A stretch of 64,000 nucleotides of DNA. It comes from Bacteroidota bacterium. GTDB taxonomy: Bacteria; Bacteroidota; Ignavibacteria; Kryptoniales; JAKASW01. This document shows, piece after piece, positions 9,441 to 17,019 of this stretch. Position numbers and translations under genes: made by a program. The notes under the pieces were generated by a model that searched no databases, had not been told where the DNA came from, and saw only the letters and a list, made by a program, of their open reading frames with translations. Numbering within the stretch: position 1 is the stretch's first letter; the number at the start of each line of letters is the position of its first letter. The stretch spans positions 1 through 64,000 of the forward strand of contig JAMCQL010000034.1 in NCBI GenBank assembly GCA_023381615.1, written 5' to 3'.

Positions 9441-11000
9441 ATGAAAGATAAAATATACATTTTCGACACGACACTTCGCGACGGGGAGCAGTCGCCGGGC
9501 TGCAGCATGAACACGAAAGAAAAATTAAAAATGGCTCGGCAGCTCGAAGCGCTCAATGTTGACGTCATCGAAGCCGGTTTCCCCATCGCATCCGAAGGCG
9601 ACTTCGACGCCGTCAAAGAAATTTCGAAGGCAATTACTAATTCCACCATTGCCGCTCTCTCCCGTGCTACGCCGGTAGACATCGACCGCGCGTACGAGGC
9701 GCTGCAATACGCCGCAAAGCCGCGCATTCATACATTCATCGCGACAAGCGATATCCATCTCAAGCACAAATTAAAGAAAACGAGAGAAGAAGTTCTCGAG
9801 CAATCCGTGAATGCCGTCAGATACGCAAAGAAATTGACGCAAGACGTGGAGTTCAGCTGCGAAGACGCAAGCAGGAGCGACGTCGATTACTTGTGCCTTA
9901 TCATAGAGTCGGTGATTGAAGCCGGCGCGACCGTCATAAATCTCCCGGACACGGTAGGTTATTCCATCCCGTCGGAATACGGGAACATGATTAGGACGAT
10001 CCGCGAAAAGGTCAAGAACATCGACAAAGCAATCCTAAGCGTTCACTGCCACAATGATCTCGGCCTGGCCGTCGCAAACTCGGTTGCCGCTGTGTTGAAC
10101 GGCGCGAGACAGGTTGAGTGCACTATCAACGGGATCGGCGAACGCGCTGGCAACGCCTCGCTCGAAGAATTCGCGATGGCTTTGCGGACGCGACAGGACA
10201 TTTTACCGGTTTACAGCGAAGTGAGAACCGAAGAGATATACAAATCAAGCCGGCTGCTTTCGACTTTGACAGGCATGATGGTACAGCGCAACAAAGCGAT
10301 CGTTGGCGCGAACGCGTTCTCGCACGAAGCGGGCATCCATCAGGACGGAATCATAAAAAGCAGGATGACTTATGAGATAATGACGCCTGAGTCTGTCGGA
10401 ATAAAGCATTCTACTTTGGTTCTCGGAAAGCATTCCGGCAGGCATGCTCTGAAGAAAAGATTCGAAGAGCTTGGCTATTCCCTGACTTCAGAAGAGCTCG
10501 AAAATGTTTATACTGAATTCACCCGTCTCGCAGACAAGAAGAAAGAAATTCTCGACGAAGATTTGGTGGCGATACTGAACAACGAAGTTGATCGCGACGA
10601 GTTCAACTACTCACTTGCAAGTCTTCAAGTCATGACTGGAACGGGCGTAAAATCAACTGCAGTGCTGGAATTAACCGACGGTGAGCAAACCTATTGTGAT
10701 TCGGCAACAGGCGATGGCCCTGTCGATGCGGCATACAACGCGCTTGAAAGAATTGTGAAAATGAGCGGTCAGCTTGTCGATTACACAATAACTTCCGTAA
10801 CCTGGGGCGGAGACGCAGTCGGAGAAGTTTTCGTGAAAGTTATTTTTGATAATGTAATCTTCACCGGCCATGCTGCGAGCACCGACATCGTAACAGGAAG
10901 TGTCGAAGCATACTTGCAGGCAGCCAATCGCGCGCTCTCCGCAAAAGCGAAAAAAACATCTTCAGAAGGAGCAGTGAAGAACCAGGTTAATGCACTATAA
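9441..11000 (+). CDS. leuA: 2-isopropylmalate synthase
   Basis: First committed enzyme of leucine synthesis: acetyl-CoA plus 2-oxoisovalerate gives 2-isopropylmalate. The 519-aa protein has the catalytic opening [16 protein letters not shown] at residues 9-24. The metal site [17 protein letters not shown] and the second signature [15 protein letters not shown] follow near residues 200-240. The C-terminal ~130 residues form the allosteric domain that binds leucine in characterised enzymes ([12 protein letters not shown]). It lies 24 nt after the small ORF in the operon. It is homologous to cimA, and the pair are separable by their opening motifs. Confidence 0.95.
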   Translation: MKDKIYIFDTTLRDGEQSPGCSMNTKEKLKMARQLEALNVDVIEAGFPIASEGDFDAVKEISKAITNSTIAALSRATPVDIDRAYEALQYAAKPRIHTFIATSDIHLKHKLKKTREEVLEQSVNAVRYAKKLTQDVEFSCEDASRSDVDYLCLIIESVIEAGATVINLPDTVGYSIPSEYGNMIRTIREKVKNIDKAILSVHCHNDLGLAVANSVAAVLNGARQVECTINGIGERAGNASLEEFAMALRTRQDILPVYSEVRTEEIYKSSRLLSTLTGMMVQRNKAIVGANAFSHEAGIHQDGIIKSRMTYEIMTPESVGIKHSTLVLGKHSGRHALKKRFEELGYSLTSEELENVYTEFTRLADKKKEILDEDLVAILNNEVDRDEFNYSLASLQVMTGTGVKSTAVLELTDGEQTYCDSATGDGPVDAAYNALERIVKMSGQLVDYTITSVTWGGDAVGEVFVKVIFDNVIFTGHAASTDIVTGSVEAYLQAANRALSAKAKKTSSEGAVKNQVNAL

Positions 11001-11075
11001 ACAAGTGCAGTGTTTGCTATTTTGCAAACCACGAATTTAAGCTTGAACGAATAAAAACAGGAAGAGATTCTAAAA

Positions 11076-12371
11076 ATGGGAATGACAATTACCGAAAAGA
11101 TACTTGCGAGCCATTCCGGCAGAGATAAAGTTGTCCCGGGGGAAAATGTCTGGGTCGACGTCGATGTTCTCATGACGCACGACGTAACCGGTCCCGGCAC
11201 GATTTCAATCTTCAAAAAAGAGTTTGGAGAAAACGCAAAACTGTGGGACAGCGATAAAGTCGTCGTGATTCCGGACCACTATATTTTCACAAACGACCAG
11301 CACGCTCAAAGAAACGTAAACTTTCTTCGCGAGTTCGTTAAAGATCAGCAAATACAAAATTATTACGATGTCGGTTCTTCGCGTTATAAGGGCGTCTGCC
11401 ATGTCGCTCTTCCCGAAGAAGGTTTTACGCGCCCGGGCGAAGTATTATTCGGCACCGACTCTCACACCTGCACCGCCGGCGCATTCGGAGAATTTGCCAC
11501 AGGGATCGGCAACACCGACGGCGCATTTATCATGGGCACAGGAAAACTGTGGGTGAAAGTCCCATCCACCATGCGTTTTGTCTTCGAAGGCGAGATGCCG
11601 GAATATCTGATGGCAAAAGATCTAATCCTGCAAATCATCGGCGACATTGGCGTTGACGGCGCTTCGTACCAAACGATGGAATTTGCAGGCGACGCCGTTT
11701 ACAGTTTGAACATCGAAGAACGAATGACACTTTGCAACATGGTTATAGAAGCCGGCGGAAAGAACGGAGTGATCGCACCGGATAAAAAGACTATCGACTA
11801 TGTGAGGGCAAGAACCAACAGGACTTTCACATCAATTCAAAACGACGAAGATGCACAATTCGCATTTGAAAAAATATATGATGTAAGCAAATTGCTTCCA
11901 CTCGTGGCAAAGCCTCATTCTCCAGAAAATGTCGAGCCCGCGCAAAATTTATCCGACGTGAAAGTTGACAGAGTCTACATCGGATCATGCACAGGCGGCA
12001 AGCTGACGGATTTCGCTGCTGCGGCAAAAATACTTTACGGGAAAAAAGTTGCGGTAGATACTTTTGTTGTCCCTGCGACCTCCGACATAACAAAAAGCCT
12101 GTTTGAGACGAAAATTGATGGGAAATCGCTTCATTCAATTTTTCAGGAAGCCGGGTGCAGAATCGGAAATCCAAGCTGCGGAGCCTGCTTAGGCGGACCG
12201 GATGACACTTTCGGCCGTCTCAATGGAGAAGAAGTTTGCGTCTCGACAACGAATCGCAATTTCCCGGGAAGAATGGGTTCGAAGAAAGCGCAAGTCTATC
12301 TGGCTTCTCCCCTCACAGCCGCATCCACCGCTGTTACCGGAAAAATTACTGATCCAAGAAAGTTCCTATAA
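11076..12371 (+). CDS. leuC: 3-isopropylmalate dehydratase, large subunit
   Basis: Aconitase-family isomerase that, with LeuD, interconverts 2- and 3-isopropylmalate and probably processes citramalate as well. At 431 aa it belongs to the shorter archaeal/HacA-like branch rather than the ~466-aa enterobacterial LeuC. The 4Fe-4S ligands are visible as IGSCTGG (about residue 303) and NPSCGACLGG (about residue 367). TDSHTCTAGAFGEFATGIG is the substrate-binding signature. SD AGGAAGAG lies upstream of the ATG. The next gene, leuD, encodes the swivelling small subunit. Confidence 0.93.
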   Translation: MGMTITEKILASHSGRDKVVPGENVWVDVDVLMTHDVTGPGTISIFKKEFGENAKLWDSDKVVVIPDHYIFTNDQHAQRNVNFLREFVKDQQIQNYYDVGSSRYKGVCHVALPEEGFTRPGEVLFGTDSHTCTAGAFGEFATGIGNTDGAFIMGTGKLWVKVPSTMRFVFEGEMPEYLMAKDLILQIIGDIGVDGASYQTMEFAGDAVYSLNIEERMTLCNMVIEAGGKNGVIAPDKKTIDYVRARTNRTFTSIQNDEDAQFAFEKIYDVSKLLPLVAKPHSPENVEPAQNLSDVKVDRVYIGSCTGGKLTDFAAAAKILYGKKVAVDTFVVPATSDITKSLFETKIDGKSLHSIFQEAGCRIGNPSCGACLGGPDDTFGRLNGEEVCVSTTNRNFPGRMGSKKAQVYLASPLTAASTAVTGKITDPRKFL

Positions 12372-12407
12372 TCAAAGCAGGCATTCATTTTGGGAGAACA
12401 ATAGAAA

Positions 12408-13010
12408 ATGCAAGAGAATAAAATTATTGGAAGAGTATATGTGGTCGGTGATAATGTCGACACCGACCAGATTATTCCCGCAAAACATCTTGTCTACGAC
12501 ACACACTCACCGGAAGAAAGAAAACTGTTTGGCAAATATGCGATGAGCGGAGTGCCGGAAGAAAAATCGGGATTGCCTAACGGCGGAATAAAATTTGTGA
12601 AGGAAGGAGAACACAAATCTGAATTTACAATTATCGTCGCCGACAAGAATTTCGGCTGCGGCTCATCGAGAGAACACGCGCCGCTCGCCTTGCAAGTTGC
12701 AGGAGTAACTGCTGTTGTAGCGCAATCTTACGCCAGAATATTTTACAGAAACTCGGTCGACGGTGGATTTCTTATGCCGCTTGAGTCAGTCGAAAATATA
12801 CACGGATTTTTCGCAACCGGAGACGAAGTCAAAATAGATTTGGTCGCAAACACCATTATAAATCCTTCAGCGGGAAAATCCTTTGCGCTGCGCCCGATTG
12901 GCGATGCAGCGGAGATAATAAATGCCGGCGGGTTATTTGCCTACGCGCGGCAAATAGGCATGATAAAAACGTCCGAAGGATCCTTTGGAGAAGCGAAGTC
13001 AAATGTTTAA
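12408..13010 (+). CDS. leuD: 3-isopropylmalate dehydratase, small subunit (with C-terminal extension)
   Basis: Small swivelling subunit partnering LeuC. VVGDNVDTDQIIPAKHL and the catalytic loop FGCGSSREHAPLAL are intact. At 200 aa it is longer than the ~165-aa members that pair with short LeuC. Family similarity ends near IINAGGLFAY, and the last ~18 residues (ending TSEGSFGEAKSNV) are encoded partly by a palindrome TCCGAAGGATCCTTTGGA, whose reverse complement recurs in the leuB insertion 600 bp downstream. The tail is probably repeat-derived and dispensable. The stop lies 8 nt inside leuB. Confidence 0.9.
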   Translation: MQENKIIGRVYVVGDNVDTDQIIPAKHLVYDTHSPEERKLFGKYAMSGVPEEKSGLPNGGIKFVKEGEHKSEFTIIVADKNFGCGSSREHAPLALQVAGVTAVVAQSYARIFYRNSVDGGFLMPLESVENIHGFFATGDEVKIDLVANTIINPSAGKSFALRPIGDAAEIINAGGLFAYARQIGMIKTSEGSFGEAKSNV

Positions 13011-14160
13011 AATTGCAGTTATACCCGGAGACGGCATCGGCACTGAAGTTACCTCACAGGCAATTCGGATACTCAAGAAAGCTTCACGGATCTTAAACGA
13101 GCAATTTGAATTTGTGGAACTGAAGGCTGGCGGAATTGCGGTTGATACTTTTAGCAAACCGCTGCCCGATGAAACTCTAAAGGCTGCTCTTTCGAGCGAC
13201 GCTGTTTTACTTGGAGCGGTCGGCGGCCCGAAATGGGATTCGCTTCCCTACGAATTAAAACCTGAACAAGCTCTCCTCGGTCTCCGGAAATCTCTCGAAC
13301 TTTATGCGAACATTCGTCCGGTAATAATGTTCGATGCCCTCACTGAATCGTCCTCGCTGAAAGTCGATGTCGTGAGAGGAATTGATATTGTTGTCGTGCG
13401 CGAATTGACAGGCGGAATTTATTTCGGCAAACCGGCCGGAATCCGCCACTTGGCGGACGGAACGCGCCGCGGTGTTAACACGATGACTTATACTGAACCT
13501 GAGATCGAACGCATAGCGCACACCGCCTTCAAGCTTGCGAAAACGAGAAAGAAGTCGTCGCGAAGTCCCGCTGAACGGGATGGCGCAAAAGGCGCTCACG
13601 AGATCCCGTCCAAAGGATCCTTCGGATTCGCGGGAAAAGTCACTTCGGTCGACAAGGCAAATATCCTGCACACCTCCATGCTCTGGCGTGAAGTGGTTAA
13701 CGAAGTCCACAAATCCCATTACAACGACATCCAGCTCGACCATATGTACGTCGACAACGCCGCGATGCAGCTTGTCAGAAATCCAAAACAGTTCGATGTT
13801 ATACTCACAGAAAACATGTTCGGCGACATTCTAAGCGATGAAGCATCAATGCTCACTGGTTCGATCGGGATGCTCCCATCCGCAAGCCTTGGCGAGAAGC
13901 ATGCGCTTTACGAACCGGTTCACGGAAGTGCGCCCGACATAGCGGGAAAGGGGTTGGCTAATCCCATAGCGAGCATACTTTCAGCGGCGATGCTTTTGGA
14001 GTATTCCATCAAACAAAAAGAACTCGCAAAAAAGATTTTCCGCGCAGTCAAGTGTGTACTAAACGAAGGCTACAGAACAAGTGACATCGCGTATGATGGT
14101 TGCACCGCTGTTCCAACTGAGAAGATGGGACAGTTGATTGAACAAGCTTTCACCATGTGA
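13003..14160 (+). CDS. leuB: 3-isopropylmalate dehydrogenase (with in-frame insertion)
   Basis: NAD-dependent oxidative decarboxylase, third leucine step, which probably also acts on methylmalate in the citramalate route. I place the start at 13003 (MFKIAVIPGDGIGTEV) instead of 12985, since this is the family N-terminus and GGAG lies upstream; it overlaps leuD by 8 nt. Substrate and NAD motifs are intact: RELTGGIYFG, VTSVDKANIL, MFGDILSDEASMLTGSIGMLPSASLG and EPVHGSAPDIAGKG. About 28 extra residues (SSRSPAERDGAKG...GFAGK) split the usual LAKTRKK-VTSVDKAN junction, a surface loop just before the catalytic lysine strand. Last gene of the operon. Confidence 0.93.
   Translation: MFKIAVIPGDGIGTEVTSQAIRILKKASRILNEQFEFVELKAGGIAVDTFSKPLPDETLKAALSSDAVLLGAVGGPKWDSLPYELKPEQALLGLRKSLELYANIRPVIMFDALTESSSLKVDVVRGIDIVVVRELTGGIYFGKPAGIRHLADGTRRGVNTMTYTEPEIERIAHTAFKLAKTRKKSSRSPAERDGAKGAHEIPSKGSFGFAGKVTSVDKANILHTSMLWREVVNEVHKSHYNDIQLDHMYVDNAAMQLVRNPKQFDVILTENMFGDILSDEASMLTGSIGMLPSASLGEKHALYEPVHGSAPDIAGKGLANPIASILSAAMLLEYSIKQKELAKKIFRAVKCVLNEGYRTSDIAYDGCTAVPTEKMGQLIEQAFTM
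13555..13638. repeat. Palindrome-rich in-frame insertion within leuB
   Basis: 84 nt (28 codons) with no counterpart in the isopropylmalate dehydrogenase family. It is bounded by CGCGAA (13559-13564) and TTCGCG (13627-13632) and contains TCCCG/CGGGA (13566-13580), CGGGAT/ATCCCG (13576-13581 with 13603-13608) and TCCAAAGGATCCTTCGGA (13609-13626). It keeps the frame and adds a charged, Gly/Ser-rich loop. This resembles the protein-embedded palindromic elements known from Rickettsia, but is unrelated in sequence as far as I can tell. Confidence 0.6.
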
Positions 14161-14196
14161 AATTTGCAGTATGCTTTGACAAATCTGCAACCTTGG

Positions 14197-14421
14197 CAAG
14201 TTTACCCATTTAGACTCTGAACGAGAGAATCTTGTAGAAATCAACATCGGATCTAAGTCACGTTGAGAGATGAGTCTACTAAGATTACCACGAATCAACC
14301 TCCCCTTAGTCCCCTCCTTGACAAGGAGGGGATATAGTCTACGACCCTACGAGCCGTAGACTCGTAGAGGGGTGGTGAGGGCAAAATTCTTAAACCTTTT
14401 CGCGTTTTGGGTAAACTCGTG
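14197..14421. repeat. MITE-like element, copy 2
   Basis: Matches 1-225 with one visible mismatch and lies between leuB and the convergent TlpA-TPR gene. The 14-bp word GCAACCTTGGCAAG stands on both sides (14187-14200 and 14424-14437), as a target duplication would, though it overlaps the left end by 4 nt. A similar word occurs near 47799, so it may instead be part of another hairpin repeat. The ilv-leu segment is thus framed by two direct copies about 14.2 kb apart. Confidence 0.75.
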
Positions 14422-14457
14422 CAGCAACCTTGGCAAGGCTGCCGCATTAGATGGAAG

Positions 14458-15615
14458 TCAGTAGTGAATAGTAGAGGCTTCTCTTAGCCTCTGAGCCTTC
14501 ACGGAATCGGTAGCGGCTTCCCTCATCTTTTGGAATCGCATGTAAACTTTGTACCTGAAGAGCGGTATCCGATAGTCGTCATTTGAGAGCAATTCGGCGT
14601 GGGAAAACTCACGCAATGCACCTTGCAGATCGCCCTGGCAGCCTAAAGCATAACCGAGATAACAATGAGCCATTGCTTTTGTCGAATCCTGACTTACTGC
14701 CTTTTGGAGCAGCTCAATTGCCTCAGCAGTATTTCCCTGTTTTGTCAAGAGGAGTCCCTTGAGGCTCAGAGCATCTGCGGACTTCGGTTCTAACTTAAGC
14801 GCCCGTTCAAGTGCTTTGGCTGCCTCAGTTAGATTATCTTCGCTCAAATGTATCTCCGCGAGAAGCAGAAGTGGATTTGCAAACAGAGAATCGATGCTGT
14901 TTGCTCTTGCTACATACCTGCTTGCCGCCTCGACCCGCCCCTTCTTAAACTCCAACCGAGCCATATTATATATGCGCAGTGCTTCCTTATTTGGCTCATG
15001 CCCCTTCTGCACATGCACAACCTTTGGCGTTTTCACCCCGATCTTTTCTAACACGAAATCATAAAGCTGATCCCGGCCCACGATTGGGTATCCCGAAAGC
15101 TTGTAAAGAATTCTTAAACTTCTGTCGACTACAAAAGTCGTCGGAACCGCTATAACTCCGTACAAGCGAAATGTTTGAAGCTCGTGGTCAATCAAGTTCG
15201 GGAAAGTAACTTGCTTGCGCTGCAGTGTGTCAACAATCTTCTGGCGAATTGAATCCGTTATTACTTGCTGTTCAACGCATACCCCAATTATCTCCAAACC
15301 GTTGTTCTTGTACTTACCGTACAACTGCTGCAAGTCGTCGAGCATCTTAATAGAATCAGTTCCCCAAGTTGCCCAGAAAACAATGACCGTAAGTTTGTTA
15401 CCTAACATATCCTGCATGGAATGCTCTTTACCATCGATGCCTTTCAGTGTGAAGGGCGCCGCCAGAGAATCTGTCACGCTTTGGCCGACACAATTTGCGG
15501 AAACCAGCTGCACCATTAAGGAAAGAACGATACAAATGACGATATCTTTTTTACAGTTCAGCAAACTCACTAATGGCGGACATAGCGCTGCGAATGATCT
15601 ATTGCGTTTGTTCAT
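14458..15615 (-). CDS. TlpA-like thioredoxin-fold protein with TPR repeats, lacking CXXC
   Basis: 385 aa. The N-terminal membrane segment or signal (about 25-45) is followed by a TlpA/AhpC-TSA-type thioredoxin fold (about 52-200): FTLKGIDGKEHSMQDMLGN, then VIVFWATWGTDS and the cis-Pro loop VPTTFVVD. Where resealing or reducing TlpA proteins carry WCxxC, this one has WGTD, so it cannot do thiol chemistry. About four tetratricopeptide repeats fill residues 215-375. It follows the 13-to-15-heme cytochrome after one nucleotide and is probably the last gene of that operon. A scaffolding or chaperone role for extracytoplasmic cytochromes is an inference from context. Confidence 0.75.
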   Translation of the reverse strand: MNKRNRSFAALCPPLVSLLNCKKDIVICIVLSLMVQLVSANCVGQSVTDSLAAPFTLKGIDGKEHSMQDMLGNKLTVIVFWATWGTDSIKMLDDLQQLYGKYKNNGLEIIGVCVEQQVITDSIRQKIVDTLQRKQVTFPNLIDHELQTFRLYGVIAVPTTFVVDRSLRILYKLSGYPIVGRDQLYDFVLEKIGVKTPKVVHVQKGHEPNKEALRIYNMARLEFKKGRVEAASRYVARANSIDSLFANPLLLLAEIHLSEDNLTEAAKALERALKLEPKSADALSLKGLLLTKQGNTAEAIELLQKAVSQDSTKAMAHCYLGYALGCQGDLQGALREFSHAELLSNDDYRIPLFRYKVYMRFQKMREAATDSVKAQRLREASTIHY

Positions 15616-15616
15616 T

Positions 15617-16954
15617 TCACTTTTTTACCGGAGCAGATAGCGTTCGGCTGTATTGTTTCGGAGAATGGCAGCCTGGTGCACATCTTCCACCATCCGAGGT
15701 TTTTTCAAAGTGAATCGGAAGCGTCCATTTCCCAAACGGGACAGCCTCACGAATGTGCTTTGGTTCCTGGCTGGCGTGAGTTTCGTGACACGCACGACAC
15801 GTTCTGCCCTTGGTTCGATTCACATGGAGATAGTGCAGGTTACGATCACCGTCCCGGAATCCTGTCAAAGTTGTGGTTTTCGCATCTAACACAAGCGTAG
15901 GTTGGTGGCAGCTAAAGCAAAGATCATATTGATATTGTGAAAAAGAGGCATAAAACTCTTTAGGATAATACTTCTTCAGTATTCGAAAATTATCTGAGCC
16001 GTGCGGATCATGGCACCCTGAACAGTCTCGCTCGCGAATCGGTCCATGCCAATCTTTGTTTTGTGCTAACCAATCTTTCATGTTTATCAAGGTACTTCCA
16101 TCTGTGGCGGTGACCGGCTTGTCATGGCAGCTCAAACAAAGAGTCATCGGTTCATCTTTAAGCTGCTTAGGATATTGAGCTTCGTGTGGTGAATGACAAT
16201 TTAGACATTTGTTGTCAATGCCCATTGCTCCGTGTTTTACGGTTACTTTGGCAATATGGGTTTCAACATCTTTATGGCAACTGTAACATAAGTCCGGGAC
16301 ATCTTTGGGCAGCATATACTTTGAATCATTACTATGAGGGCTATGGCATTTTATGCAGAGTTCAGATGCCGGCTTGTGAACATACTTTGCTTGCGCAAAA
16401 GAGTCCTTAATGTCGGTATGACACTCAAAGCAAAGGGCATTCCCTTGCAGCAGCAATAGTTTCGTGTTGTCGCTCGAATGCGGTGAATGGCAGACTGTAC
16501 AGTCACCTTCGGCAGCGGGTCCATGTTTAAATTTTTTGCTCATTATGTCCCGATTATGGCAGCTAAAGCACAGCTCAGCAACCGGCTCTTTCTTTAATTG
16601 GTATCTGAAATCCGATTGATGTGGATCGTGGCACACCGTACACTGACCCTTCGTCACCGGGGAATGTACCACAGCCTTGTTGTTCATGGGGTCATGGCAA
16701 TTGTAACAAAGCTGATCGATTTTTTTTATTTGTTTAAACTTATGTGTCTCATTTGGCAGAAGTTCGTGGCATGAGATACAATCTTTTACGGCAATTGGCC
16801 CGTGAACAAATTTTGCCTTTCCGAACTTCTCATGACATCCGGTGGACACACAAGAAGGGGCAGCCTTATCTTGTGCATATAAAATGGTGCTTGTGCTAAA
16901 CAAATAAATCATTATGAAGAGAATGCAAAAAAGTATTTCTGTTTTTTTCATCAT
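15617..16954 (-). CDS. Multiheme cytochrome c, 13 CXXCH plus 2 atypical heme motifs
   Basis: 445-aa secreted electron carrier. The N-terminal signal (MMKKTEILFCILFIMIYLF...) is followed by tandem doubled-CXXCH units, most as CxxCHxPH with a preceding HGP histidine that probably supplies the distal heme ligand. I count 13 canonical CXXCH motifs. Two unusual ones flank them: CVSTGCH (CX4CH) at the N-terminus and CAPGCH (CX3CH) at the C-terminus, so up to 15 hemes are possible. Regular motif spacing suggests an elongated heme chain. The downstream TlpA-TPR gene is separated by one nucleotide. A periplasmic or outer-surface role in electron export is inferred from the cluster. Confidence 0.88.
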   Translation of the reverse strand: MMKKTEILFCILFIMIYLFSTSTILYAQDKAAPSCVSTGCHEKFGKAKFVHGPIAVKDCISCHELLPNETHKFKQIKKIDQLCYNCHDPMNNKAVVHSPVTKGQCTVCHDPHQSDFRYQLKKEPVAELCFSCHNRDIMSKKFKHGPAAEGDCTVCHSPHSSDNTKLLLLQGNALCFECHTDIKDSFAQAKYVHKPASELCIKCHSPHSNDSKYMLPKDVPDLCYSCHKDVETHIAKVTVKHGAMGIDNKCLNCHSPHEAQYPKQLKDEPMTLCLSCHDKPVTATDGSTLINMKDWLAQNKDWHGPIRERDCSGCHDPHGSDNFRILKKYYPKEFYASFSQYQYDLCFSCHQPTLVLDAKTTTLTGFRDGDRNLHYLHVNRTKGRTCRACHETHASQEPKHIREAVPFGKWTLPIHFEKTSDGGRCAPGCHSPKQYSRTLSAPVKK

Positions 16955-17019
16955 AATTTCCTTTCAATGGACTTCATAAAGGACTGAGTAACGTAACAAA
17001 AAATTGCATTATGTCGCGC

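Noticed and set aside
9413-9767. Minus-strand ORFs within leuA
   Set aside because: Shadow frames of a well-supported coding sequence.
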